This document shows, one piece after another, positions 23,629 through 32,803 of a stretch of 64,000 bases of DNA (positions are counted from its first letter, which is position 1; each line of letters starts with the position of its first letter). The notes under the pieces were generated by a model. The model did no database searches, had not been told where the DNA came from, and saw only the letters and a program-made list of their open reading frames with translations. This stretch comes from Lachnocurva sp029100405 (GTDB lineage Bacteria; Bacillota; Clostridia; Lachnospirales; Lachnospiraceae), in assembly GCA_046263755.1 (NCBI GenBank), contig JBJYZC010000004.1, positions 62,001-126,000 of the forward strand. Direction: 5' to 3'. The position numbers and the translations under genes are program-made.

Positions 23629-24693
23629 TTACTTCAGGCTCAGAAACTGATCGACATTATCGATAGTCACTTTCCGGTAGTCGACATAGGTGCTCTTTCC
23701 ATCCGTCATGGAGAGTCCCCTGAGGTCTTTTCCTTCAAAGGCACGGACAGCAATATCCATGACCTTATCCGCCTGAGTCTTGCCATCATTATAGACAGTT
23801 CCCTGAATCAGTCCTTTCTTAATATCCGAAAGGACCTCTTTCGCCCCATCTACGCCGAAGATCACCGGATAAGAAGTTCTCGAGAGATTCCTTTTCTGCA
23901 AGGCATCCAAAACGCCGAGTGCCATATCATCATTATTGCAGAGCACCAGTTCAATCGAATTTCCATAGCTTTCTAAAAGCTGATTCATCTTATTTTCTGC
24001 CTGGAGCCGGCTCCAATTGGCTACCTCATAGGACAATTTATCCAAAGGAATTCCGTTATCCAAAATGGTATTGATCGATCTGTCTGTCCGGATGATTGCA
24101 TCCTGATGGTTAATTTCCCCGCGTAAGACCACATATTGGATCTTCCCATCATGATTTCGATCCACTTCCGGATGCTGCTTCAAATACTCCACACACTCCT
24201 GGCCCTGGATCTGGCCGGACTGGGCAGCCCTTGCTCCAACATAATAGAGCCCGTTCCAGCGGTTCAGGTCCTGCAAAACCAGCTCACGATTGAAGAAGAT
24301 CACCGGGATATTATTCTTCTTGGCCATATCGATAATATCCATGGGATCATTTCGGTCCACAAGATTCACGGCCAGAACATTACAGCCATTGTCGATCAGG
24401 TCCTCCACCTGGTCATCCTGAATATTTTGTTTGCTTCTCGCATAACGAACAGAAACTGTAATCTGAAGCTTTTCGCCGGAAGTTTTTGATCTCTTCTTCG
24501 CCTGGGCAATAAGTTCATCGGTGATCTCTTTTAAAAAGAGATCTCCTTCATCGTAGATCACGACCCCAAGCTTCAGTCTTTTTACATCCGACGTTTCGAC
24601 GGTGCCGCAGGAAACCAGACAAACTGTCAAAGCGATCATAAGAAGGGCGGAAAGAAAACGCCTTCCATTGTTCTTAAAAAAGGATTTCATCAT
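23629..24693 (-). CDS. MglB-like sugar-binding lipoprotein linked to the two-component system
   Basis: Periplasmic-binding-protein-fold lipoprotein of 354 aa. The signal peptide ends in LVSC with the lipidated Cys at about residue 29. The mature part follows galactose/glucose-binding protein: KLGVVIYDEGDLF, VNLVDRND, PVIFFNRE and a Ca-binding EF-hand-like loop DRNHDGKI. It differs from the transporter's own MglB (32.8-34.1 kb) and lies 23 nt after another binding-fold protein in the regulator operon. Role as a sugar sensor for the adjacent kinase is inferred; a second transporter receptor is the alternative. Confidence 0.82.
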   Translation of the reverse strand: MMKSFFKNNGRRFLSALLMIALTVCLVSCGTVETSDVKRLKLGVVIYDEGDLFLKEITDELIAQAKKRSKTSGEKLQITVSVRYARSKQNIQDDQVEDLIDNGCNVLAVNLVDRNDPMDIIDMAKKNNIPVIFFNRELVLQDLNRWNGLYYVGARAAQSGQIQGQECVEYLKQHPEVDRNHDGKIQYVVLRGEINHQDAIIRTDRSINTILDNGIPLDKLSYEVANWSRLQAENKMNQLLESYGNSIELVLCNNDDMALGVLDALQKRNLSRTSYPVIFGVDGAKEVLSDIKKGLIQGTVYNDGKTQADKVMDIAVRAFEGKDLRGLSMTDGKSTYVDYRKVTIDNVDQFLSLK

Positions 24694-24716
24694 TTATTCA
24701 CCTATTTTCCCTGCAT

Positions 24717-25679
24717 TCAAAGATTATGCGAGATGATATAAAGCATATCCTGATTTTCCTTTTTCATAAGATCTCTCATTCGTAAAAGCCGAACCGGAAT
24801 CTTATGATTGCTTTCTTTGAGAAGGGAAACTTTAGAGAAAGCGGTGAAGCTTCTGGCGGCCTCATATCCCATATCGAAATCATTCGGGAAGACCAGACCC
24901 TGAAGATTCCCTTCATCCAACTGGTAAACGGCATTCATGCCCCGGCCGAAGCCATAGAGAACCGCTCGATTCAGATCGCCGTTCTTTTTCATCTGTGTCG
25001 AAAGTTCAATCTGTCTGTCATCCAAAGCGACGATGATTTCCGTTCGGTTTCGGAATTCTGAGATCTTACTTGTGACCTCTTCGTCCGAAGCAGATCCAAG
25101 TTCCCAGGAAAATGTCACTCCGCTGCCTTTCAGACCTTCTTTTAACCCTAAAAACAGCTCCTTCTCGCTTTGATCCGCCGGATTTGACCGAAGAACTCCC
25201 AAATGCTTTTCACTCAGATTCGAAGAATAATCCGTAAGGATCATCCCGGCCAGTTGTTTCCCGTTCTCTCTGGAATCGTTTTGTGTCGTCCGAACTTTCT
25301 TGGTATGACCATTTCCCAGAAAAGCCAGGGGAGTCCGACGAGCCAGTGTTCGAATCTCTTTTTCTGCCTCTCCATTCAGCGGCCAGACAAGAAGTCCATT
25401 CGTTCCCTCTGCCAGGGTTTCTTTCACGATCGAAACCTCATCCTCTGCAGATTCAAAGCTTCCGGTAGAGATAAAATTCAGGCGGATCCCGGCTTCCGAA
25501 GCTCCTGCCTTCAGCCCTCCCTTCAGGGCGGTCCATTTTTCATTTTCCGAATCTTCCAGAATCACAGCAACCTCTTTCATCTTAGGAGCTGAATTTCCCC
25601 ACATAAGCTTCGCCAGGAAGAAAACAGTCAGACCGACAAGAATCAATTCTGAGATGAGAAAACCCTTCTTTCCCTTCAT
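24717..25679 (-). CDS. Membrane-anchored sugar-binding-fold protein, likely sensor partner
   Basis: A 320 aa protein with one N-terminal membrane segment (about 6-28) and no lipobox Cys, then a periplasmic-binding fold of the ribose/galactose type (KEVAVILEDSENEKW, GLLVWPLNGEAE, TQNDSRENGKQLAGMIL). Its ATG overlaps the stop of the histidine kinase gene (ATGA), so the two are translationally coupled. In Clostridia, binding proteins encoded next to LytS/YesM-type kinases act as ligand sensors (for example XylFII). The same role is inferred here; the ligand is unknown. Confidence 0.78.
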   Translation of the reverse strand: MKGKKGFLISELILVGLTVFFLAKLMWGNSAPKMKEVAVILEDSENEKWTALKGGLKAGASEAGIRLNFISTGSFESAEDEVSIVKETLAEGTNGLLVWPLNGEAEKEIRTLARRTPLAFLGNGHTKKVRTTQNDSRENGKQLAGMILTDYSSNLSEKHLGVLRSNPADQSEKELFLGLKEGLKGSGVTFSWELGSASDEEVTSKISEFRNRTEIIVALDDRQIELSTQMKKNGDLNRAVLYGFGRGMNAVYQLDEGNLQGLVFPNDFDMGYEAARSFTAFSKVSLLKESNHKIPVRLLRMRDLMKKENQDMLYIISHNL

Positions 25680-27565
25680 TGTCCCTCCTCCAGTCTCTTT
25701 CTGTTTTCCTCTGTAAAGGGAATGGCCGGCAGATGCAGTGTCACTTTTGTACCTTCGTCCGGCTCACTTTGAATGATGAGACCATATGCCTCGCCGAATT
25801 GAAGGCGGATCCGGTTATTCACATTCTTCAAACCGACGCCAGATCCATGCCGTGGAGTCTTCTCACCCCCGGTCAGAAGTCCTTTGACTGTTTCTTCTGT
25901 CATACCGATTCCATTATCCTTGACATGGATGTAGATATCCTTATCGGAAATTTCTCCACTCACCTCGATCAAGCCGTCCCCATCCATGGTCTCTACGCCA
26001 TAATAAATGGCGTTTTCCAGAATTGGCTGGAGAATGAGCTTGACCGTGCAATAGGTCTTGATTTCCTCCGGAAGATGAAATTGCACTTGAAAGCGATCCT
26101 TATAACGGTATTTCTGAATATTCATATAACTCTGGGCATGCAGCACTTCATCACCAATGGAAATGATACGATTGCCCTTGGATAAGCTAATCCGAAAGAG
26201 TCTTGCCAACTGAGTGATCATATAGACAGCTTCTTCATTTTTCTCTCCTTCTATCATCCAGGTAATGGAATCCAGGGTATTGTAAAGGAAATGCGGGTTG
26301 ATCTGGCTCTGCAAAGCATCCATCTCACTTTTCTGCCGAAGTCTTTCTTCTTCTACAATCTGGTGCATGAGACGATCGATCTCTTCATAGGACTTCTGGA
26401 TACTGTCCCCCAGGTGACGAATCTCCGGGGAGCCACCGATATAGATGGTCTGTCCATCCAGTTTTCCGGCCTCAATGGACTTGACCGATTCATCCAGAGC
26501 CAGAATGGGCCGGGCGATTCGGATTGCAGCGATCCGGTTAATCAGCAGGACGGTTGCAGAAGTCATGGAAAGAATGAAGAAAAGAAACCAGACATTATTG
26601 ATCATATTCTGAGTCAGGGTCTTGCCCGGAATCACACTGACTAATTTCCAGCCGGTATAGGTGATCGAGCGGATACTGATGTAATCCCTTCCCTTCAAAG
26701 AAGCCTTAGGAAAGCTGCCATCCTCATGGCGGATAGCAAATGTTGCAGAGGGTTCTTTCTCATAACCTTCCAGGATCGGCACCTGCCTGGGATGATAGAT
26801 GAGATTTCCCTTATCATCGCATATGTAGTAATATTGACCGCCCGCATTCTCATTGATCTTCTTCATGATCCGTTCCAGACGGCTGTAATCCAGATCTACA
26901 AGAAGGATCGCCTTTTTCGGCCGGTCTCCTTCGGTCAGATAGATCACTCTGGACATAGAAACCGTCCAGTTATAGCGGGAACTATCGTCCTGAAAAAGAT
27001 TCTGGACATGAGGAGCAGAGACATAAAAACTTTCCGGCTTATCTAAAGCTCCCTGAAACCACTCCTGATGACTGACATCAGGATCCTCTTTCTGTTTTGC
27101 CACAGGTTCTGCCAGAAGCAGGCTTCCGCTTGTATCATAGAGTGCAATGGACAAAATGGCATCCTTATTTGCTTCATAGAGGAGATAGAGATTCTTGGCC
27201 ACAAATGGATCCGAAAGGGAATTACCCGAAAGCACCTCATAATCCGCCGTATCCGAAATACGGCGGGCCATAAGAAGGTTCTCGTCCAGAGATGTTCCCG
27301 TCTGCTGGAGAATTGCTTCCGTGCTGCTTAATGCCGTTGTACGGACACTCGTCCGAAAGCGAAACATAAAGAGTGATCCGAGAATCACAACAATGGCCAA
27401 AGACAAGGCAGAAAAGGAAATCATGAGTGTCGACTGGATCCCATTGACTGTATGGCTTTTCTTTAAAACCATAATCCTCTCACGGTAAAGTTCCAGGCGG
27501 CTCTTGATACGTTCTCTCACATTCTTTTGTTTTTTCTCATTTGTTTCTTTCCTGTTATTTCGCAT
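25676..27565 (-). CDS. YesM-type sensor histidine kinase
   Basis: A 629 aa kinase. Order: basic cytoplasmic N-terminus, membrane segment 47-69, an extracellular sensor domain of about 250 residues resembling double-Cache, a second membrane segment near 330-350, a HAMP region, then the His_kinase motif QSQINPHFLYN with the phosphoacceptor His, and a HATPase domain with NAIYYGVE, DNGIGM and GSGVGLKNVNNR. The gene start overlaps the response regulator end by 11 nt. It should phosphorylate the regulator encoded upstream. The ligand is probably presented by the binding proteins next door. Confidence 0.92.
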   Translation of the reverse strand: MRNNRKETNEKKQKNVRERIKSRLELYRERIMVLKKSHTVNGIQSTLMISFSALSLAIVVILGSLFMFRFRTSVRTTALSSTEAILQQTGTSLDENLLMARRISDTADYEVLSGNSLSDPFVAKNLYLLYEANKDAILSIALYDTSGSLLLAEPVAKQKEDPDVSHQEWFQGALDKPESFYVSAPHVQNLFQDDSSRYNWTVSMSRVIYLTEGDRPKKAILLVDLDYSRLERIMKKINENAGGQYYYICDDKGNLIYHPRQVPILEGYEKEPSATFAIRHEDGSFPKASLKGRDYISIRSITYTGWKLVSVIPGKTLTQNMINNVWFLFFILSMTSATVLLINRIAAIRIARPILALDESVKSIEAGKLDGQTIYIGGSPEIRHLGDSIQKSYEEIDRLMHQIVEEERLRQKSEMDALQSQINPHFLYNTLDSITWMIEGEKNEEAVYMITQLARLFRISLSKGNRIISIGDEVLHAQSYMNIQKYRYKDRFQVQFHLPEEIKTYCTVKLILQPILENAIYYGVETMDGDGLIEVSGEISDKDIYIHVKDNGIGMTEETVKGLLTGGEKTPRHGSGVGLKNVNNRIRLQFGEAYGLIIQSEPDEGTKVTLHLPAIPFTEENRKRLEEGQ

Positions 27566-29174
27566 CTTCTACCTGTTTCTGACGAAATCTGGACGGAGAG
27601 ACCCCGAAGGCCTTTTTAAAAACATAACTGAAATAATTCGGATCCTCATATCCGACTTTCTTACCGATGATATAGTTCTTATCATTGGTAAGTAAAAGCA
27701 AATCTTTCGCCTTCTCCATCCGATAACCGGTCAAAAAGCTTACAAATGCCTCTCCCGTCTCCTTCTTGAAAATACTGGAGAAATAGGATTCCGATACGCC
27801 CAAGGCCTTACAAACCGATTCCAGGGAGAGGTCGGCTTCACTATAATGATCCCGAACATAGTTTTTGGCGCCTTCGACATAAGACAGACTGTTGGAGGAA
27901 CGAAGGCGGCTCATGGCATCCATCATGGAGAGAGCGGTTCCTTTCAGCCATTCCCGAAGGGATTCCGCATCCAATTCAATAAGCTGCAGAAAAGGATCTT
28001 CTGTCAGACCCGATTGTGTCAGAATTGCCTCCATGGAGATCTCATTGCCCCTGGCAAAACGATACAATGCAGCCAGAAGATTACTGACCTCCATTCGATA
28101 CTGCTTCACCGTTGATGAGAGACGGATGATCTTATCAATCACGTCATCCGAAGCTTCTGTGACAACATCCTTCTTACCCATCCGAATGGCTGTAAAAAAC
28201 TGGTGAAAATCTCCCTCCGAAGAAATCTCATAATTTGCTTTTTCTTCCGGTGCTGCTTCACGGATATTAATTGCCCGTCCTGTTCCGTACAAAACACGAT
28301 AGGAAACCGCTTCTCTGGCACCGAGATAGGAGGTCTGCAAGTCTTTGAGATCTTCTACCGGTCCACCGATTCCGGCGGTCACAACAGCTCCAAGAACCCG
28401 TCCGGCGCTTCGAACGATCCGGTTACAATCATCCGTCAATCTGGTCACATCCTCCGCAGATGGCATGCGGACCAGCATGGCAATATCTCCACGATATGTG
28501 AAGAAATCCGCATCCCATTTCTGCTTCATTTCATCCGTAATATACTTCCAGACCGAAAGCTGAAGGACCGAAGGATGCATACCCTCCGGAATATGATGGG
28601 AGCTGACATGAAAAATACAGAAGCAGTAACCGCCCGAAGATTCTGCCACCTGATAATCCGCTCTATATTTATCAAAAGAGTCCTCCGGTATTCTGCCCTC
28701 AATCAGCATGATATAGAAATTGGACTGGATCACCGGCAGAGATTCCATATAGAATTCCTGAAGCATACGGACATTCTGCCGTGCGCTTCTTTCCTCATCC
28801 ATGTTTTTCTTAAGCTCAGTCAGAGTCTTGGTAAGTTCAATGGAACTGATGGGCTTTAAAATATACTCCGAAACCTCCAGATGAACGGCTTCCTTGGCAT
28901 ATTCAAACTCATCGAAGCCGGTAAAAAGAAGGATACGAAGATCCGGAAATTCCTTTCTCAAACGGCGCGATAATTCCAGACCATCCATATAGGGCATCTT
29001 GATATCTGTTATGACCACATCCGGCATCTCTTCTTCTGCAATCTCCAGAGCCTGGACACCATTCTTCGCATATCCGATGACAGAAAATCCAAGGTCCTCC
29101 CAGTTGACCTTTTTCTGCATGACATGGATAACATCCTCTTCATCATCTACAAGTAAAACACGATAGTCTGCCAT
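27555..29174 (-). CDS. YesN-type response regulator with AraC DNA-binding domain
   Basis: A 539 aa regulator. The receiver domain (1-120) has the acidic pair D10/D11 and phosphoacceptor D57 in DVVITDIKMP, with a KPISS Lys near 105. A long middle region (about 130-430) is typical of YesN proteins and of unknown fold. The C-terminal 100 residues are two AraC helix-turn-helices (ALGVSESYFSSIFKKETG and the later GYEDPNYFSYVFKKAFG). The start at 29174 (MADYRVLL) has AAGGGG upstream; the frame is open further up but without support. Probable target: the mglBAC operon just upstream. Confidence 0.92.
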   Translation of the reverse strand: MADYRVLLVDDEEDVIHVMQKKVNWEDLGFSVIGYAKNGVQALEIAEEEMPDVVITDIKMPYMDGLELSRRLRKEFPDLRILLFTGFDEFEYAKEAVHLEVSEYILKPISSIELTKTLTELKKNMDEERSARQNVRMLQEFYMESLPVIQSNFYIMLIEGRIPEDSFDKYRADYQVAESSGGYCFCIFHVSSHHIPEGMHPSVLQLSVWKYITDEMKQKWDADFFTYRGDIAMLVRMPSAEDVTRLTDDCNRIVRSAGRVLGAVVTAGIGGPVEDLKDLQTSYLGAREAVSYRVLYGTGRAINIREAAPEEKANYEISSEGDFHQFFTAIRMGKKDVVTEASDDVIDKIIRLSSTVKQYRMEVSNLLAALYRFARGNEISMEAILTQSGLTEDPFLQLIELDAESLREWLKGTALSMMDAMSRLRSSNSLSYVEGAKNYVRDHYSEADLSLESVCKALGVSESYFSSIFKKETGEAFVSFLTGYRMEKAKDLLLLTNDKNYIIGKKVGYEDPNYFSYVFKKAFGVSPSRFRQKQVEDAK

Positions 29175-29211
29175 GACTTTCCCCTTTATTTTCATACAAA
29201 TATTTATAGTC

Positions 29212-29220
29212 ATTGTAGCA
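29212..29220 (-). promoter_or_regulatory. Possible extended -10 promoter of the regulator operon
   Basis: TGCTACAAT on the minus strand, about 38 nt before the regulator start and just downstream of the mglC terminator. No good -35 box is present, because the terminator stem occupies that region. Readthrough from mglC is the alternative. Confidence 0.4.
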
Positions 29221-29221
29221 T

Positions 29222-29258
29222 AAAAAGACCCGTCACAAAATGCTATCTGTGACGGGTC
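29222..29258 (-). terminator. Terminator after mglC
   Basis: Perfect 11-bp stem (GACCCGTCACA and its complement, 10-nt loop) followed by TTTTT on the minus strand. It separates the transporter operon from the two-component operon. Confidence 0.9.
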
Positions 29259-29295
29259 CTATTTGTATCTGTCTGGGAGAAGATAATTCTAGTCC

Positions 29296-30945
29296 TTACT
29301 TCTTACGGATATACTTCAGGCAGTCCAGAGTAACTGCAGCAAGAATAATGATACCTTCAAATACGAACTGGAGGTTGGTATCAACGCCCAGAATCGTAAG
29401 AGAATAGGTCAATGCCGTGAAGATCAGAACACCGACAACAACGCCGGAAATCTTTCCAATACCACCGGTGAAGGATACGCCACCGACAACGCAGGCTGCG
29501 ATTGCATCCATATCCCATCCTTGTCCGTACGCTGCAGATCCGGAACCAACCATTCGGTTACATTCCAGCCAGTCGCCGAAGCCGTAGAGAATACCGGCAA
29601 GAATAAATGCACCCAGAGTTACACGAAAGACAGAGATACCGGAAGCCGATGCAGCCTCAGGGTTACCTCCGACTGCATAGAGATTCTTGCCGAAAGTCGT
29701 CTTGTTCCATATGAACCATACAATGGCAATCGCTGCAACCGCCCAGATAATGATGGTCGGGAATCTGCCGTTGATCTTCGGAATGACCATAGCAGGAATC
29801 TTCTGATCGATGGATCCGAAGGATACACCCTTGGTTGCATAAGTAACCATACCGAAGATGATCAGCATGTTGGACATGGTTGAAATAAAGGGGTGCATCT
29901 TGAACTTTGCGGTGAAGAAACCTGCGATCGATGTAAAGATGGTGCAGAGAACGATGCAGACAAGAAGTGCCAGAATTGCTCTTCCTGCCAGAGGCATCTT
30001 GGTCAGATCAAAAACCTTACCGAAAACAGTACCGGTATTAGGTCCCTGATGCATGATAATGGTAGAAGCCACCATGCCCATGCCAACCATACGGCCAACG
30101 GAAAGGTCGGTACCGGTCAGAAGGATCAGTCCTGCAACACCCAGGGCATAGAACATTCTCGGCGAAGCCTGCTGGAGAATATTCAGAATATTATTATAGG
30201 TGAAAAGCGGAGAGCCCTTAACCATCGGTGTAACAATACCCAGGATGACAAAGACCATAATGATAACGAAATACAGACCATTCTGAAGAAGGAATTGCTG
30301 GGCGTTAAAAGTATACTTGTAATTCTCTCTTCTCTGAGCCATATTCTGTCCGAAGGTGAAATGGGACATACGGAGCTTGTCGATCAAATGATAACGATAG
30401 ACAAAAGCCTCATGCTCTTCATCCTTTACGGCCTGGAGTTTCAGATCCCGACGCATCTTCTGATCATAGAGACGGTTCTTATAGACATAATTCTCATCCT
30501 TGATCTCCGCCTTGTCGCTTGTCTTGGACAATTCGGCTTCATGCTCATTCTTCAGTTTTCCGATGGCCTGCTCATAATCCTTCTCGATGGCCTGTCGTTC
30601 TGCCTCACAGGATGCTTTGATCGGTTCCAGATAATCCTTGTCGAAATGAGCATTGATATAAGTCTCAGCTTTCTTGACCAGGGCATCTACCTCTGCCCGG
30701 TTCTTCGACTCAACTTCCCTTGCCTTGGCCAGAGCCTCCTTATCTTCGGCGATCCGGTTTGCTCTCTCCTCTTTGTTCAAAGACTTATCATCTTTCAGAA
30801 GGATCATGTGATTTTCCAGCTGACGCACAAGTGTTGCACCATCCGCTCTTAATTGATCGATCTCATCCTGTATTTTGCCGACATACTCATCGATCGGCTT
30901 CAGGAGTTGATCCTTATCCTCCTGTGTCAATATCGTATTTGCCAT
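29296..30945 (-). CDS. mglC: Galactose-type ABC permease MglC with a long N-terminal extension
   Basis: Membrane subunit of a CUT2 sugar importer. Residues from about 216 match E. coli MglC (336 aa) closely: LGVAGLILLTGTDLSVGR, WNKTTFGKNLYAVGGNPEA, DAIAACVVGGVSFTGG and the end ALDCLKYIRKK style. The first 215 residues have no membrane segment and are highly charged heptad-like helix (Glu/Lys/Ala-rich), predicted cytoplasmic coiled coil. The frame is continuous and the start has its own ribosome site 25 nt after mglA. Such an extension is absent from the E. coli protein. It might contact MglA or a regulator, which is inference. Confidence 0.93.
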   Translation of the reverse strand: MANTILTQEDKDQLLKPIDEYVGKIQDEIDQLRADGATLVRQLENHMILLKDDKSLNKEERANRIAEDKEALAKAREVESKNRAEVDALVKKAETYINAHFDKDYLEPIKASCEAERQAIEKDYEQAIGKLKNEHEAELSKTSDKAEIKDENYVYKNRLYDQKMRRDLKLQAVKDEEHEAFVYRYHLIDKLRMSHFTFGQNMAQRRENYKYTFNAQQFLLQNGLYFVIIMVFVILGIVTPMVKGSPLFTYNNILNILQQASPRMFYALGVAGLILLTGTDLSVGRMVGMGMVASTIIMHQGPNTGTVFGKVFDLTKMPLAGRAILALLVCIVLCTIFTSIAGFFTAKFKMHPFISTMSNMLIIFGMVTYATKGVSFGSIDQKIPAMVIPKINGRFPTIIIWAVAAIAIVWFIWNKTTFGKNLYAVGGNPEAASASGISVFRVTLGAFILAGILYGFGDWLECNRMVGSGSAAYGQGWDMDAIAACVVGGVSFTGGIGKISGVVVGVLIFTALTYSLTILGVDTNLQFVFEGIIILAAVTLDCLKYIRKK

Positions 30946-30969
30946 AGCTTTTCTCCTTATATCCTATTA

Positions 30970-32478
30970 TCAGAGATACTTCGCGCTTAATCGTAAGAGC
31001 TCTTCCTGATCGGTCTCTTTGGTATTCACAATGCCGGCCAGGTGTCCGTTACTCATCACACCGATTCGGTTTGTAATACCGAGAATTTCAGGCATTTCAG
31101 AAGAAACCACGATAATGGTCTTGCCCTGTTTTGCCATCTTAATGATAAGCTCATAGATCTCATACTTGGCACCGACATCGATGCCTCGGGTTGGCTCATC
31201 CATCAGAAAGACCTTGGGATCCCGCTCCATCCACTTACCGAAAATAACCTTCTGCTGGTTACCGCCGGACAGGTTGGCAATCATATCATCCGGTCCCATG
31301 GTCTTGGTATGCATAACGGAGATTTCATTCGAAGTTGCCTTTATCATCTTCGGACTGCTCAGAGCAACTCCCGACTTATAATGATTCATGTTGGCAATGG
31401 TGGTATTGAAAGTAAGGTCTCCCTTTAAGAAGAGTCCGTTCGCTTTTCTCTCCTCTGTGATCATTGCAAATCCGTGATCCATGGCATCTTTGGAACTGTT
31501 GAAGTTACTAAGCTTGTCATCGTAGTAGACACGACCGGAAGCCCGGGTCCGCATTCCGAAGATTGTCTCCAGAAGTTCGGATCTGCCTGCGCCGACCAGG
31601 CCGTATAGGCCGAAGATTTCTCCCTGACGAACATCAAAGGTGACATCTTTTAAGAAAGGCGCAAATTTCGTCGACAGATGCTGAACCTTCAGAATCGTCT
31701 TACCCGGCTTGTTATCCACCGGAGGAAAACGATTGTCCAGAGACCGGCCGACCATGGCTGCAATCAGCTCATTCATGTTGGTTTCTGAAACCGGCTTTGT
31801 CATCACAAGAGAACCATCCCGAAGGACCGATACCTCATCGCAGATCTCGAAAACCTCATCCATCTTATGTGAGATATAGATGATGGAAATACCTTGTTCC
31901 TTCAAAGCCCGCATCATTTTAAAGAGTTTCTCAACTTCCGGAACGGTCAAAGAGGATGTCGGCTCGTCCAGAACAATGATTTTCGAATGATAGGAAATAG
32001 CCTTTGCAATTTCAACCATCTGCCGCTGAGAAACGGACATATATTTCATGGGCTGAGTCAGATTCACCGTCATATTGAGCTGGCGGAAGAGATCCGATGC
32101 CTCCTTTTTCATCCGTGCTTCATCAATGACACCTAACGATGTCTTGGGATAGCGTCCCAAAAAGAGGTTATCAACGACACTTCTCTCCAGGCATTGGTTT
32201 AATTCCTGGTGAACCATGGCAATACCATTCTCCAAGGCCTCTTTGGGTCCGGAGAAATTGATTTCCTTACCGTCCAGAATAATTCGTCCTTCATCCTTCT
32301 GATAGGTACCGAACAGACACTTCATCATGGTTGATTTACCAGCACCGTTCTCTCCCATCAGACCCATAATGGATCCTCGTTTCACATCCATATTAATGTG
32401 ATCCAGAACCCGGTTACGGCCAAAGGACTTGCACATTCCGCGAATCGATAAGATAACATTATCTTTCTCTTCTGCCAT
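30970..32478 (-). CDS. mglA: Galactose-type ABC transporter ATPase
   Basis: Double ATPase of a CUT2 importer, 502 aa. The first nucleotide-binding domain has GENGAGKST near residue 40, the signature SVSQRQMVEIAKA and Walker B IIVLDEPTSSL. The second has the usual degenerate Walker A (GLVGAGRSE), the signature NLSGGNQQKVIFGKW and FLMDEPTRGIDVG. It is preceded by a 325-bp gap from mglB with a terminator, and followed 25 nt later by mglC. Confidence 0.96.
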   Translation of the reverse strand: MAEEKDNVILSIRGMCKSFGRNRVLDHINMDVKRGSIMGLMGENGAGKSTMMKCLFGTYQKDEGRIILDGKEINFSGPKEALENGIAMVHQELNQCLERSVVDNLFLGRYPKTSLGVIDEARMKKEASDLFRQLNMTVNLTQPMKYMSVSQRQMVEIAKAISYHSKIIVLDEPTSSLTVPEVEKLFKMMRALKEQGISIIYISHKMDEVFEICDEVSVLRDGSLVMTKPVSETNMNELIAAMVGRSLDNRFPPVDNKPGKTILKVQHLSTKFAPFLKDVTFDVRQGEIFGLYGLVGAGRSELLETIFGMRTRASGRVYYDDKLSNFNSSKDAMDHGFAMITEERKANGLFLKGDLTFNTTIANMNHYKSGVALSSPKMIKATSNEISVMHTKTMGPDDMIANLSGGNQQKVIFGKWMERDPKVFLMDEPTRGIDVGAKYEIYELIIKMAKQGKTIIVVSSEMPEILGITNRIGVMSNGHLAGIVNTKETDQEELLRLSAKYL

Positions 32479-32803
32479 ATGTATACTCCTGTACTACTTA
32501 GAATCGAAAAAACAGTCACAACAGATCTGTCACAGAATCCAATTTTACAGAAAGTCTTAGGGGGTATTGACTTTTCTTTTTCATTGTAGATCCTGTAGTT
32601 GAGATCAGAGATTTGGCTCTCATGTCTCAGAAGATTTGAAAGCGGAAGGTGAAGAAAATGATACAGAATAAAATCTGATTGTCCTATTTTGTATTCTCCA
32701 TCTTCTTCCGTCTCAAAAAAGAGAGGAGGCAGCAGGAGACGACCTCCTGATGCCTCCTCAAATTATGCTGCATTTTACTCTGCAGCCATCCTGTTAACAG
32801 TTA
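32479..32803 (-). other. mglB-mglA intergenic region
   Basis: This 325-bp gap holds no gene. Its upstream part carries a strong terminator (32715-32759). The remaining 230 bp contain a 10-bp perfect palindrome ACAGATCTGT (32521-32530) and no convincing sigma-A promoter for mglA, so mglA-mglC are probably expressed by partial readthrough. Confidence 0.6.
32715..32759 (-). terminator. Terminator between mglB and mglA
   Basis: Stem GAGGAGGCA/TGCCTCCTC, one mismatch, then CAGGAG/CTCCTG and a 5-nt loop, followed on the minus strand by TCTTTTTT. A terminator here is known in many binding-protein operons, where it yields excess binding protein over membrane subunits. Confidence 0.9.
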
